From contig NZ_FNVF01000002.1 in assembly GCF_900107975.1 (NCBI RefSeq), positions 589,593 to 653,592 on the forward strand: DNA of 64,000 nt, read 5' to 3'. A program made the translations under genes and the position numbers. How positions within the stretch are numbered: position 1 is the stretch's first letter; the number at the start of each line of letters is the position of its first letter. The DNA is from Paenibacillus sp. UNC499MF (GTDB lineage Bacteria; Bacillota; Bacilli; Paenibacillales; NBRC-103111). Positions 7,130-15,856 of the stretch are shown here, piece after piece. The notes under the pieces are model-generated. The model searched no databases and was not told the origin of the DNA. It was given only the letters and a program-made list of their open reading frames with translations.

Positions 7130-9697
7130 CTATTCTTCTATCAATTTGTAATACTTGCCAAGGAACTCGTAGGCCCCTTCTTCGGTGGGATCGGCTTTAA
7201 TAATCGTACTTCGCCTGCCATCCGGAGTGTTTCGTTTTAAATTTTCCAGCATGATATCACCGAAAACCGACCAGCATAAAATTTTGTCTTCCATCACCGT
7301 CCGATAGGAGACCTTGATAAAATAATTGGCAAGGAGCTGCTGCTCAACCGGGATGTTGCGAATCTCCTCGTGATAAGAATCCATTATCCGGCCCAAATCT
7401 TCTTCCTCGGCGATAGCGTTCCTGAGATCGGTCTTGAAGCGGTTTAACAGCCGCTTGATCTGTCTCATGAGTTCCTGGTCCGTCAGCGCCACTTCGTGAT
7501 CGATCAGCAGATCGCCGTTGCTGCCGGCCGAGCGGTCCCAGATCAGATTTTTCCGCTCCCACTGCGCGGCGTAATCGCACAGTTCGTTTAAAGCGGAAGG
7601 AGACCTGAATGCGTTAAGCGGAATTTTATCGTTGTCGCCGGCCGTTTTGTTCGCTTCCCTTATTTTGTTGTAGACCTCCAATTTCTTGGGATAGTTATAG
7701 AGAAGGAAGTAGGGAATCTTCTTCATGTAAGTCCGGAGATGCTTGCTGAGCGTCCATCTGTACCCGGTTTTGATAAAATCGATTTCTTTGCCCTGATACA
7801 GACGGAGAAGAGAAATGTTGTCCTCGTTTCTTTTGCGCGAATTCTCATCTTCTGTTACCTGATTCAAAATGGCGGTCGCGATATTGGTAATCTCTCCGAT
7901 GCGGTTGTCGCGGCTGTTGCATTCATAATGAAGAATGTTTTCCGCATTGTATTCGACCGGGGTGACCGCCTGCTTGTCATCCATATCGACCACGATGGGC
8001 TTGTCTATTTTGCTGCCGATAAGAATTTCATTCGTGGTGAGGAAGAAGCTGTCTCCGTCCTCATCGGCGCCACCCTGTTGGGGCAGCGTAAGATCGTGAA
8101 TATTAATCATGCATAAATCTTGATCTTTAAAATATTTCAAGTATTTATTTGTTATCTCGTTACGGACCAAATGCACCTTATTCACTTCCGACGGATCTAC
8201 AAGCGGACTTCTGAAAGAGAGACATTCACCGTCTCGAAGCGACGGAGCGTAGAACTGCCCCGCATCCAAGCAGCCTCTTACGTCAAGATCGGCGCAGTAT
8301 TCGAGATAACCGATAATATCTCCGACGATGATATGATAGAAGCCTTCGGTGTAAATTTTTCCGTATTTCATTTGGGTAATGGCTTTGTTTAATTTTCTTT
8401 TTAATAGATTCCGGAAAGGAGGGTCCGTGAGCATCCGGTCGTTAATAAGAACGGCCTGGATGTATTTGCTGGTCAAAGAGTTGGTGTCTGTATCGTGAAT
8501 GCCAAGAAACTTGAGGGTATAAAATTTGTCGCCCTTGATGATTTTTTCGAACAAATCGGTGGTGTATCTTGAAAGCTTGATAATTTTACCGTGGTTGTTC
8601 TCATCGAGAAGATCGTAATCCTTATCGGGTTGTTTAAATTGCTTGGAATAGGCGGGATTGTTCAGATCGAGACACTGCAAATATTGAAAGTTCAGCTTGG
8701 CATAGACGGGAATGTCTTTCGTGTGGTGAGTAAACTTGCTGAGGCCGATCTGGTACCCGTACGTTTGGAGCCGCTCCAGGTATGTGGTCCAGGCTTTGTC
8801 GCCAAACTCCTCTTTGAAGATTCCGTAGGCTTTCCACATGGAAACGTTCCAGATGCAGTCGATCTTCTCCACGGGATGCGACTTTCCGAAAATATCCTGC
8901 ACATGGGTAATCCCCTGATCCCGGTAAAAGTCACGGATCGGCGCCTCTACACTCATGCCTTTCAAAAAAGGAAGACGGATTTGATAGCCGGCGGGGGTAT
9001 AGTCCAAGCCTAGAGCCTGGCTGAAGGCTTCACTCATTTCTTTGGTATGAACGCCGAATCCGTCAAAAGGGGATAGAGCGACATCATGGCAGCCTTCCTC
9101 TATCAGCTTCTGATTTTTGTACACTTTTGTTTCACCGGTTGAAGCGTCCGTATACTCCTTATCCTGTATGGAGGCATAACGGACATGCCGGGCGGGCAAA
9201 ATCTTCTTATATTCGTCCACCATTACGATGTAAGGGAGCTTATCTGTTTCAAAGAATTGGCAGGAGCTGAAGATCAGGCAGCGGTAGCTTTCATATTTGG
9301 GAATAACGCACTGTTTCACCGGTATCCCCAGTTGGCTGCGTTCCATGAGAGCGGCATAATAAGCTTGATCCACAAATACGGTCATTCCGTCCTTGGCCTG
9401 CGACGAACTTTTGCCGAACCGGACAAACCGCCGGCCGTTATAGCGGAAGCCTTCATTAATCAGAACCGCAAGAAGCTCCAGATTTTTCGGGGTATGTTTA
9501 GCTTCTACGATGATCAGTTCGTTCACCCGTTCCCGCTCGCAGCCCTTTATAATGTGTAACTGCCGAAGGAGGGGAGAGTCCTGCTGCTTGACTTGACAGC
9601 TTTTCTCTTCAAGGGCACTTAATTTTAAATCGTAGTTTGATTTGTGAATATCTTTAATATTTATTTTTAATAGTGTGTAAGTCTTTTTTATGTTCAC
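7130..9697 (-). CDS. YonO-like single-chain DNA-dependent RNA polymerase
   Basis: About 855 aa from a GTG at 9697 that follows GGGGAG; an upstream ATG at 9736 lacks a good site. Two double-psi beta-barrel signatures are visible. DGFG at residues 212-215 with PFLKG (Lys 246) matches the first barrel. The phrase FRSPLVDPSEV followed by LTLPQQGGADEDGDSFFL places the metal-binding DxDGD motif at 545-549. This arrangement is shared by eukaryotic RNA-silencing RNA polymerases and by phage SPbeta YonO, a roughly 900-aa enzyme known to transcribe DNA alone. By family knowledge it would transcribe late prophage genes independently of the host polymerase. It heads an operon with the zinc-ribbon protein and overlaps a 55-aa ORF upstream by 44 bases. 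Confidence 0.85.
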   Translation of the reverse strand: MNIKKTYTLLKINIKDIHKSNYDLKLSALEEKSCQVKQQDSPLLRQLHIIKGCERERVNELIIVEAKHTPKNLELLAVLINEGFRYNGRRFVRFGKSSSQAKDGMTVFVDQAYYAALMERSQLGIPVKQCVIPKYESYRCLIFSSCQFFETDKLPYIVMVDEYKKILPARHVRYASIQDKEYTDASTGETKVYKNQKLIEEGCHDVALSPFDGFGVHTKEMSEAFSQALGLDYTPAGYQIRLPFLKGMSVEAPIRDFYRDQGITHVQDIFGKSHPVEKIDCIWNVSMWKAYGIFKEEFGDKAWTTYLERLQTYGYQIGLSKFTHHTKDIPVYAKLNFQYLQCLDLNNPAYSKQFKQPDKDYDLLDENNHGKIIKLSRYTTDLFEKIIKGDKFYTLKFLGIHDTDTNSLTSKYIQAVLINDRMLTDPPFRNLLKRKLNKAITQMKYGKIYTEGFYHIIVGDIIGYLEYCADLDVRGCLDAGQFYAPSLRDGECLSFRSPLVDPSEVNKVHLVRNEITNKYLKYFKDQDLCMINIHDLTLPQQGGADEDGDSFFLTTNEILIGSKIDKPIVVDMDDKQAVTPVEYNAENILHYECNSRDNRIGEITNIATAILNQVTEDENSRKRNEDNISLLRLYQGKEIDFIKTGYRWTLSKHLRTYMKKIPYFLLYNYPKKLEVYNKIREANKTAGDNDKIPLNAFRSPSALNELCDYAAQWERKNLIWDRSAGSNGDLLIDHEVALTDQELMRQIKRLLNRFKTDLRNAIAEEEDLGRIMDSYHEEIRNIPVEQQLLANYFIKVSYRTVMEDKILCWSVFGDIMLENLKRNTPDGRRSTIIKADPTEEGAYEFLGKYYKLIEE

Positions 9698-9821
9698 CGT
9701 AAGCTCCCCTTTTTTTCGCTTTTCTGGCGATTGCATCTGTCTTCTTTACTGCCTGTTCCTCCAGGGTGCCGTCATAGTACTGGTCCTGCCAAGTACGGAT
9801 AGAAAATCCGGTCATTTTCAT
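9654..9821 (-). CDS. Small basic phage ORF at the head of the polymerase operon
   Basis: 55 codons starting MKMTGFSIRTWQDQYYDG, with a strong AAAGGAGGAGG site 5 bases before the ATG. The C-terminal half is basic (KKTDAIARKAKKRG). It overlaps the polymerase gene start by 44 bases, suggesting translational coupling. No family is recognised. Confidence 0.55.
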   Translation of the reverse strand: MKMTGFSIRTWQDQYYDGTLEEQAVKKTDAIARKAKKRGAYGEHKKDLHTIKNKY

Positions 9822-9866
9822 GAGGTCCTCCTCCTTTCTTCCAAGATATAGTAAGGCGACATCCAA

Positions 9867-9896
9867 ATCATAGCATATAAAGTAAAAAAATAAAAT
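9867..9896 (-). promoter_or_regulatory. Possible promoter of the polymerase operon
   Basis: In a very AT-rich tract upstream of the 55-aa ORF the minus strand reads TATGAT as a -10, about 45 bases before the start codon. TTTTAT lies 17 bases upstream as a poor -35. Weak match, placed mainly by position. Confidence 0.35.
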
Positions 9897-10057
9897 AAAA
9901 ATCACGAATTATTTCTTTTGTTGACCGCCTTCGGAATGGGACAATTTATCACCATCATAAACATGAACCGGAAAAGAGTGATTCGTCGTAACAGGCGGAG
10001 ACTTAAGGAATGGCGGAAGAATCGGCATTAAAGCTAAAAGACTGCGGGGAGGTTCGA

Positions 10058-11170
10058 ATGGCCTCTATATTTAAAAACAGCAAAACGGAGAAGTGGGAGT
10101 TCGTATTTGACTACTACAAGGACGGAAAACGCAAACAAGTCAGGCGCAGGGGATTCAGGACGAAGCGGGAAGCCGGCGAGCACATGGTCGATTTACAGAA
10201 AGCGGTCCGGGATCAGGCATATATCGAGCCCTGCCGAATGACGATCGACGAATTTCTCGCTTACTGGCTTCAGCACATCAGAAAGTTTCAGTGCGAGGAG
10301 ACGACTTATTACAACAACCGGTTGTATGTGAAAAATCATATCGGACCCAGAATCGGCCACGTCAAGCTCCAATGTTTGGATGATCATACTTGCCAGCAGT
10401 TCGTGAACGATATGCACAAAGACGGCTTTGCCCGGAATACGATCGACCGCGTCGTATCCGTACTCAAGCAGTCGCTCGATAAAGCCGTCGATCTGAAAAT
10501 AATGAAGCAAAATCCGATGAGAAAAGTCGCTTTGCCCCGGGCAGTCAGAAAAGAAGCGGCTGTGTGGACCGTGGAGCAGGCAAATACGTTTTTGCGGAAC
10601 ACGAGAAACAGCCGTTATCACTGTGCATACTCTCTTGCGCTGCTTACCGGTATGAGACAGGGCGAGATTCTCGGCCTGAGATGGAAGGATATACATTTCG
10701 ACAAGAAAATCCTGACCGTCAACCAGCGGCTGACCAACTACGGGAAAACGATTAAAAGCGGAGCCAAAACTTCGGCGGGCGTCAGAACGATTTCGCTGCC
10801 GGACCGGTTAATGGATGTGCTGAATAAGCAGCGGGATTATTACGAGAGCGTAAAAAAAGAACGGGGCATCCGGTTCATCGACATGGATCTCGTTATTTTT
10901 AATCTTACCAACGGAAAACCGGTCTACCCTTCCAACTTAACCAAACGTTATAAACAGGATGTAAGTCTAGCAGGACTTCCTCATATCCCTTTTCATTCCA
11001 TGAGGCACACCCATGCGACCCTGTTGATTGAGCAGAATATTCACGTAAAATTGATATCGGAGCGTCTCGGCCATTCGAAAATAGGAGTAACCCTGGATAT
11101 TTACAGCCATGTATCGCCAAGCATGCAGAGAGAGGTCGCAGACCGGATCGATACGATTCTAAGTCCGTGA
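10058..11170 (+). CDS. int: Prophage tyrosine recombinase (integrase)
   Basis: 370 aa from the ATG at 10058, preceded by GGGGAGG with a 5-base gap; an earlier ATG at 10010 has no such site. The N-terminus (MASIFKNSKTEKWEFVFDYY) is the Arm-binding type, then a SAM-like core-binding domain (about 60-150). The catalytic domain shows Arg 200 (TGMRQGEILGLRW), the HSMRH box (His 313, Arg 316), LGHS (His 339) and the nucleophile Tyr 349 in DIYSHV. It is transcribed opposite to the other phage genes and ends about 60 bases before the yunC remnant, as expected for an integrase next to its attachment site. Confidence 0.93.
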   Translation: MASIFKNSKTEKWEFVFDYYKDGKRKQVRRRGFRTKREAGEHMVDLQKAVRDQAYIEPCRMTIDEFLAYWLQHIRKFQCEETTYYNNRLYVKNHIGPRIGHVKLQCLDDHTCQQFVNDMHKDGFARNTIDRVVSVLKQSLDKAVDLKIMKQNPMRKVALPRAVRKEAAVWTVEQANTFLRNTRNSRYHCAYSLALLTGMRQGEILGLRWKDIHFDKKILTVNQRLTNYGKTIKSGAKTSAGVRTISLPDRLMDVLNKQRDYYESVKKERGIRFIDMDLVIFNLTNGKPVYPSNLTKRYKQDVSLAGLPHIPFHSMRHTHATLLIEQNIHVKLISERLGHSKIGVTLDIYSHVSPSMQREVADRIDTILSP

Positions 11171-11241
11171 CCGGCTTGTGACCGGTCCGAATTTGGTAAA
11201 GACTTGAGAGGGTTGCAGCGCGGAGGAAGGGCGGCTATATC
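11171..11241. other. Probable prophage attachment-site region (right end)
   Basis: Between the integrase stop and the first conserved YunC residues. The yunC frame is open only back to a TAA at 11197-11199, and residues encoded before about 11227 do not look like YunC, so the junction should lie near 11200-11235. The core repeat cannot be defined because the other end of the prophage is outside the window. A short GTGACCGG repeat occurs at about 11167-11180. Confidence 0.5.
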
Positions 11242-11436
11242 ATGTGCGGAGCACTTGATGTCGCCCTGCTGAACGAACGGCTGAGCGACCGGCAGATTAT
11301 CGCCGCCCGGGCCACAGGTGTGAAAACAATCGGCGAGCTGCTCGACGCTCCGCTGGAATCCGTTACGCATACGGCCGAGGAAATGGGGATCTACGCGGGC
11401 ATGACCGGCCGTGACGCCATACTTAAAATGATGTAG
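11227..11436 (+). pseudogene. yunC: 3' fragment of yunC (DUF1805), cut by prophage insertion
   Basis: The frame reads KGGYIMCGALDVALLNERL and ends in GMTGRDAILKMM, matching the C-terminal two thirds of the conserved YunC/DUF1805 family (about 100 aa) as I remember it. The N-terminal 30 or so residues are missing and the frame is closed by a TAA at 11197. The ATG at 11242 is an internal Met of the family (GYIMCGALD); GGAGG lies about 15 bases before it, too far for efficient initiation. The prophage integrase lies immediately upstream. The 5' half is expected at the left end of the prophage, outside the window, and excision would restore the gene. YunC function is unknown. Confidence 0.75.
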
Positions 11437-11455
11437 GACACGGGAAAGTGTCGGG

Positions 11456-11496
11456 TGCGGGTACTGCCGCTGCGCAGGTGCCCGCATCCTTTTTTA
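11456..11496 (+). terminator. Terminator after the yunC fragment
   Basis: Stem TGCGGGTAC / GTGCCCGCA (one G-T pair) with an inner GC-rich loop, followed by CCTTTTTT. It lies 20 bases after the stop and is presumably the native yunC terminator. Confidence 0.8.
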
Positions 11497-11764
11497 CGCG
11501 GAAAAATAGGTCTGCGAAACGGCTTCATCTAATTGTCCCCGCACAAGATTTGAGGTATAATTCCCATGTAATGGAAAAAATGAACAGTTTGTAAATGCGG
11601 TACGGGTATACATACCGGCTGCCTGTTTTGGCGGATAATTCTCTTGCCAGTTCTTCTATCGTTTTATTGACCTGTGTCTTAATTTTAATAGCTTCGATTC
11701 GTGAATGGGACAAGTACGGAATCTGTGGTTTTCGGGAAGCGGTGATGGTTTGGAGACAAAAACA

Positions 11765-13111
11765 ATGTCGATTCGCAATCAATTGAAGAGCTATCTGGAT
11801 CGCCGGCAGATGACCATTAACCAGTTTGCGGAAATATCCGGCATCAACTCCGGTACGTTAAGCATTATACTGCACGGGAACCGTCCGATCGCCATGCAGC
11901 AGCTGGACCGGATGACGGCCGGAATGGGGCTTGGCGAAGGCCATTTCTATGACTTATACATTGAAGAGTGTTTTTTTCATTCCAATCCGGATTGGCGCAG
12001 GTTGGGGCCGCTTATCCACCGCTGTGCGGAGCTCGGCAAACTAGACTGCCTTCTGCGGGTTGTACGGCTGATGCTGGAAAACCTCTCTTATCTTCCCTTG
12101 TTATTCGAGACAGCCGAGCAATTTCATTCGGAGGGCAGAAAAGAGGCGGCCGTGCTTTTGTACGAGTCTATCGCCGAAAGCGAGAAGTACCAGCATTCCG
12201 AAAGACTGGCGCTTTGTCAGTACCGGCTGTTTACCCTTGCGCTCGGAGACGATTTGCGGGCTAATTTACGGGCGGCGACTTTATTTGAAAACTACGTGTC
12301 GAGGCTGGACGTGGCGGATCAGCTGGATGCGCTTAATCAATTGGCCTATGTATTCGGGACGCTTTACGAATGGGAGAAGGTCGATGAGCTGGCTAAAGAA
12401 ATGCACCGGATTGCGACCATTCAGTACCGGCTCGAACCGGCTTCGGAGCGCGGCGGGGAGAACACGAGACGGCCCAAGCGCCCGCTTTGCTATTACATTC
12501 TGCAGGCCCTCTTGATCCGTTCCGTGGTATGCGAGGAGCGGGGGAGGTTCGATCAGGCGCTGCATTACGTTTCGTTGTATGCGGCACCGGACTGGGTCCG
12601 GAATGAATCGGATGAGGAACAACGCATTGTCGAACAGTTCAGGGGATGGGCGGTAGCGAACACCTACTTGTATCGAATCATGTCGGGAGACCTCACGGTT
12701 CTGCCCGAATACATAAACTGTATCGCCTCCCGCGAGGACGATATTTTCACGGCACTGTGCAAAATCGTACAAACCGCCAATCGTTACGGGTATGAAATCG
12801 ACGGCATTCTGCAGCGTTTTTCCTCGCATCTTCCTTATCAAACCTACCAATCCGAATTCGGCGAATATAACAAGCCCGTTATGAAAGAGCGGTACGCCCG
12901 GTTTTTGAGCGATTTGGCGGCTTATCATTTGACTAGAAATCGTAGAGAAGGTATAAAGTTTATACTGCACGGATTGGAATTTTCTGTTAGAATAAATAGT
13001 GAGAGAAATATTATTCAATCTATGGCGCTTTTTGAAAGATTTAGGCATTTGGCAAGTGTCGAAGAAAAGAACGAATTCAAACATTTAGTGAATGAGGTGC
13101 GATTAGGATGA
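11765..13111 (+). CDS. HTH / helical-repeat regulator, likely peptide-pheromone receptor (Alo/RRNPP-like)
   Basis: 448 aa from the ATG at 11765, which follows GGAG by 9 bases. Residues about 16-42 (MTINQFAEISGINSGTLSII) form an Xre-type helix-turn-helix. The remainder is a long array of predicted helix pairs with many Leu, Tyr and Arg, like the TPR domain of RRNPP receptors (PlcR, AimR, Rap relatives). Its stop codon overlaps the start of a 45-aa secreted peptide gene by 4 bases (ATGA). This pairing resembles the Paenibacillus AloR-AloP type as I recall it. By family knowledge the re-imported peptide would change DNA binding. The target genes are unknown. Confidence 0.75.
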   Translation: MSIRNQLKSYLDRRQMTINQFAEISGINSGTLSIILHGNRPIAMQQLDRMTAGMGLGEGHFYDLYIEECFFHSNPDWRRLGPLIHRCAELGKLDCLLRVVRLMLENLSYLPLLFETAEQFHSEGRKEAAVLLYESIAESEKYQHSERLALCQYRLFTLALGDDLRANLRAATLFENYVSRLDVADQLDALNQLAYVFGTLYEWEKVDELAKEMHRIATIQYRLEPASERGGENTRRPKRPLCYYILQALLIRSVVCEERGRFDQALHYVSLYAAPDWVRNESDEEQRIVEQFRGWAVANTYLYRIMSGDLTVLPEYINCIASREDDIFTALCKIVQTANRYGYEIDGILQRFSSHLPYQTYQSEFGEYNKPVMKERYARFLSDLAAYHLTRNRREGIKFILHGLEFSVRINSERNIIQSMALFERFRHLASVEEKNEFKHLVNEVRLG

Positions 13112-13245
13112 AAAGAAAACTATCGGTTTTGCTCGTGCTGTCAAGTGTGGCAATCGCTGTTCTGGCTCCAAGTACGGGATTCTCAGCGCAACCGCAGACG
13201 CAAGTACATAAGATCGTACAATTGGGGCATGGCTGGGGAAATTAA
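13108..13245 (+). CDS. Secreted 45-aa signalling propeptide (Phr/AloP-like)
   Basis: 45 aa, start coupled to the end of the regulator (ATGA overlap). It begins with MKRK and a hydrophobic core LSVLLVLSSVAIAVLA, followed by a type I signal-peptidase-like site after FSA (residue 27). The 18-residue remainder is QPQTQVHKIVQLGHGWGN. The Gly- and His-rich C-terminus is the most likely source of a mature penta- to heptapeptide pheromone. This layout (export signal, short tail, gene directly behind a HTH/TPR receptor) is typical of PapR, Phr and AimP-type propeptides. The mature sequence is an inference. Confidence 0.7.
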   Translation: MKRKLSVLLVLSSVAIAVLAPSTGFSAQPQTQVHKIVQLGHGWGN

Positions 13246-13274
13246 TCCGGCAGATGAAAAGAATAGCGGCAGTG

Positions 13275-13308
13275 AGACATTCCCGGTTTTCCGGGAGTGT
13301 CTTTTTTT
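13275..13308 (+). terminator. Terminator of the regulator-peptide operon
   Basis: Stem AGACATTCCCGG / CCGGGAGTGTCT with a TTTT loop and a run of seven T, 30 bases after the peptide stop. It marks the two genes as a closed operon. Confidence 0.9.
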
Positions 13309-13447
13309 TATGGGAGAAGGAACTGGCAAAGAAAAGAAAGAGTAATGTCATTCGGAAGAAATCCTATAATTTAACAGAAGGATGTAAAATATGACAAGAA
13401 GAGTGTTGGAGTCAGGTTTTACATATGACCAATAGGAGAGTATGAAG

Positions 13448-13672
13448 ATGGATACCATTCATCAACATATTGAGGAAATTCGCAGAGAAATGATGCGGCT
13501 GGCCGGGGAGCACGGATTTTCCGATTCCAGGGTTTTACGAAAATCGCAGGAATTAGACCGGGTGTTGAATAACTATCAGCGGGAGAAACACAAAACCAAG
13601 GAGCAAAGTTATCCGGGTATGCTCCATCTGAAACTCTCTTCTGTAACGGGTTCCGCCGAATTTATGAATTAG
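13448..13672 (+). CDS. Spo0E-like sporulation regulatory phosphatase
   Basis: 74 aa from the ATG at 13448 (GGAGAG ends 7 bases upstream; the ATG at 13442 is too close). The signature SQELDRVLNNY matches the Spo0E family SQELD motif, whose members dephosphorylate Spo0A~P and delay sporulation in Bacillus. Two short helices flank the motif, as in family structures. A possible -10 (TATAAT) lies near 13362. The gene follows the peptide operon terminator and is followed by a small membrane protein with its own ribosome binding site 12 bases on. Confidence 0.85.
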   Translation: MDTIHQHIEEIRREMMRLAGEHGFSDSRVLRKSQELDRVLNNYQREKHKTKEQSYPGMLHLKLSSVTGSAEFMN

Positions 13673-13684
13673 GAGACTATCCGT

Positions 13685-13864
13685 ATGCCTGCTTCGATCA
13701 TGGAATTAATGCATTCCGAGCAGCTCATCATTGTGGTGTTTTTGATGTGGGTGCTCATAAGCGCCATGTTTATGGTCTTTCATCTGGACGGTAAAAAAAA
13801 CAAACGTACGCGCGATGACGCCGATCGGAAGCAAGAAGAGCCGCCTGAGCATAGGCATCCTTGA
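13685..13864 (+). CDS. Small single-span membrane protein
   Basis: 59 aa, GGAG 9 bases before the ATG and 12 bases after the Spo0E-like gene, so probably co-transcribed. One membrane span (about residues 13-33, LIIVVFLMWVLISAMFMVF) is followed by a highly charged tail (KKNKRTRDDADRKQEEPP). Its last codons overlap the terminator stem. No family recognised. Confidence 0.6.
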   Translation: MPASIMELMHSEQLIIVVFLMWVLISAMFMVFHLDGKKNKRTRDDADRKQEEPPEHRHP

Positions 13865-13884
13865 AAGCAGCCAGGCGGCTTTTC
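13839..13884 (+). terminator. Terminator after the spo0E-like operon
   Basis: Perfect 9-bp stem AGCCGCCTG / CAGGCGGCT followed by TTTT. The left arm lies within the end of the 59-aa ORF. Confidence 0.8.
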
Positions 13885-13976
13885 TAACGCAAACCGCTCC
13901 CAAACATCTGCGGATATATAAGAGGCTCTCTCTGTGCGCTCCGATTTTCTTCGGGCGTTTATTTGTGTTGGACGCG

Positions 13977-14021
13977 AAAAAAAGCGGTTACCCTGCGCGA
14001 AAAGACGCAGAAGTAACCGCT
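13977..14021 (-). terminator. Terminator after the chitinase gene
   Basis: Stem AGCGGTTAC / GTAACCGCT with an inner TGCGTC/GACGCA-like pairing, followed on the minus strand by seven T. It lies 30 bases beyond the chitinase stop. Confidence 0.88.
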
Positions 14022-14050
14022 GCCTGCAAGTTGCCGTTAGGCCGTTTCCG

Positions 14051-15730
14051 TTACGGAGTCAGCTTCGGCAGGGTAGGAATCGTCTGGTTGCAGTCGCCCG
14101 CCAGAGGCAGGTTGCGGCACACATACTGGCCTGCACTGTTCTCGGTGGCGCCGTCCGAAGGGGCCGGCTGATGAACGCGCTGCTTCCACAGCTGCCAGAG
14201 CATGAAGCCGTCGGTCGATTTGCCTTTGTTCTTGACGTATTTGACGAGCGTCTCCACATTGTAGTAAGCGGAAGCGACGTTGTTCTGGCCGTTCAGCATC
14301 TCGGCGTCATAAACGGTTCCCGGCGCCGCATTCAGCTTCAATACGGCTCCGCCGGAGCCTTCGGGCGCAATCTGCAGGCCCATGTTGATCGTCCCGCCGT
14401 AGATGGCGCGGTACGATTCGTAGCCTTCGCGAGGATCGTAATAGACGCCGCCGTCGTAGGACATGAGATTGATCATGTCGATTTTGCTGCCGTGATCTTT
14501 CACGATGCGGTACATCGTGCCGCCGAACGGCGAGCCGTACTGCACTTTGCCCTCTTCAAACGGCGTGCCTTTCACGTAGTAGGCTCCCGTGGACCAGCCG
14601 GCGATGGAGATTTTCAGCTTCGCGCCACGTGCCTTGATCTCGTTGTACAGGCTGTTGATGATGCCGGCGATTTCGGCGTCTTTGGAACAGCTGAACGATT
14701 CGGCCGCGGCTTTGTTGCAGTTGCTGCCGCTCGACTCCCAGTCGATATCGACGCCGGAAGCGCCGAGATCCAGCGCAAGGTCGACGACATGCGGCGCGTT
14801 GAAGTTCGCCCACTGGCTGCCTTGGCTGTAAGACCAGCCGCCGACGGAGAGCCACGTATCCGTTCCGCGCGCGTCGAGTGCGGCGATATTGCTGCGGAGA
14901 TCCTGGGCCTGCTGCGGCGTGAACTTCAGCTGGCCGCGGCCCGTAGTGGCGCCTTCCACGAATTCAAAGCCCGCAACCTCCTGATCGAAGGCGTAGGACC
15001 CTTTCACATACTTCGTGTCGGGTCTGGCGAAAGACAGGTTGATATCCGTGATGTAATTCGGGATGTTTTCCAGCTTCAAATCGTAGACGCTGGTGTTCCA
15101 TGTACTGGCATAGGCGACGTACCTGCGGTCCGGGGAAGGCGACGTTCCGCCTGCCGGCGTCGTAACGCTGACCGGAGCGCTCGCGGCCGAAACGTTGCCG
15201 GCCGCGTCCTTCGCCTTCACGGTGAAGCTGTAGGCCGTCGAGGCGGTCAGGCCGGTGACGAGGGCCGTCGTTCCCGTCACGCTGGCGGCAAGAGCCGTCC
15301 CCTGATACACGTCGTAGCCCGCCACGCCGACATTGTCCGTCGAAGCCGTCCATGACAGGGAGACGCTTGTGCTCGTGGAGGCGCTTGCCTTCAGCCCCGA
15401 AGGAACGGAAGGCGCCTGCGTGTCCGTCGTTCCGCCGCCTCCGCCGGAGCTGCAGTCGCTCACATATTTCCAGGCGCCCCAGGTGTTCGCCGCGTTGGGC
15501 TGTTCTCCCTGCGTCCACCATTTGGCTTCGAACGTTTTGCCCGAATAGGACACTCTTTTGCCGGCCGTGTAGGCGGTCGTAGAACTCCAGGCGGGATCCT
15601 GGCATACAGCCGCCGCCGTACCGGCCGCGCTGGCTTGACTGGAAGCCAGCGCAGGCACGACACCGAGGCCAAGCGTGAAGGCGAGGGCAAGGTGCATCAT
15701 TTTTTTGCGGGGGATTGTGTAAGAAGTCAT
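14051..15730 (-). CDS. Secreted GH18 chitinase with CBM5/12 and fibronectin III modules
   Basis: 559 aa from the ATG at 15730; a TTG directly before it at 15733 has slightly better spacing (8) to GGAG. Domains, numbered from the TTG: signal peptide 1-37 ending ASAAG; a CBM5/12 chitin-binding module about 43-93 with AKWWTQGE; a Gly linker; fibronectin III about 107-195; GH18 barrel about 203-540. The substrate motif LSVGGWS and the catalytic SGVDIDWE (Glu 333 acid) are present. The first Asp of the usual DxxDxDxE is Ser 326. The protein would hydrolyse chitin outside the cell. A cre-like site upstream suggests carbon catabolite control. It is a single-gene unit with its own terminator. Confidence 0.92.
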   Translation of the reverse strand: MTSYTIPRKKMMHLALAFTLGLGVVPALASSQASAAGTAAAVCQDPAWSSTTAYTAGKRVSYSGKTFEAKWWTQGEQPNAANTWGAWKYVSDCSSGGGGGTTDTQAPSVPSGLKASASTSTSVSLSWTASTDNVGVAGYDVYQGTALAASVTGTTALVTGLTASTAYSFTVKAKDAAGNVSAASAPVSVTTPAGGTSPSPDRRYVAYASTWNTSVYDLKLENIPNYITDINLSFARPDTKYVKGSYAFDQEVAGFEFVEGATTGRGQLKFTPQQAQDLRSNIAALDARGTDTWLSVGGWSYSQGSQWANFNAPHVVDLALDLGASGVDIDWESSGSNCNKAAAESFSCSKDAEIAGIINSLYNEIKARGAKLKISIAGWSTGAYYVKGTPFEEGKVQYGSPFGGTMYRIVKDHGSKIDMINLMSYDGGVYYDPREGYESYRAIYGGTINMGLQIAPEGSGGAVLKLNAAPGTVYDAEMLNGQNNVASAYYNVETLVKYVKNKGKSTDGFMLWQLWKQRVHQPAPSDGATENSAGQYVCRNLPLAGDCNQTIPTLPKLTP

Positions 15731-15856
15731 CAATAAGTACGCTCCTTTTTAATTGAAATAAGTGCGGGGTTCAGCGGATAAGTGGGTTGGTTATGCCTCC
15801 TTTCCAAACGGGCGAGGGCCTTGAAAAATCGTGTACAGACAAGAACCCTCTTAAAA

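Noticed and set aside
11525..11782. 85-codon minus-strand frame upstream of the HTH regulator
   Set aside because: No ribosome binding site, only one possible start which overlaps the regulator start, and no family similarity. One stretch (KTIEELARELSAKTG) looks protein-like, so a remnant cannot be fully excluded.
13145..13345. 66-codon plus-strand frame after the pheromone-like peptide
   Set aside because: Overlaps the peptide gene in another frame and reads through the terminator.
14051..15355. Long plus-strand frames (about 470 codons from 13934) opposite the chitinase
   Set aside because: Antisense shadow of a high-GC gene; Arg/Ala/Val-rich with no motif, and the chitinase domains on the other strand are certain.
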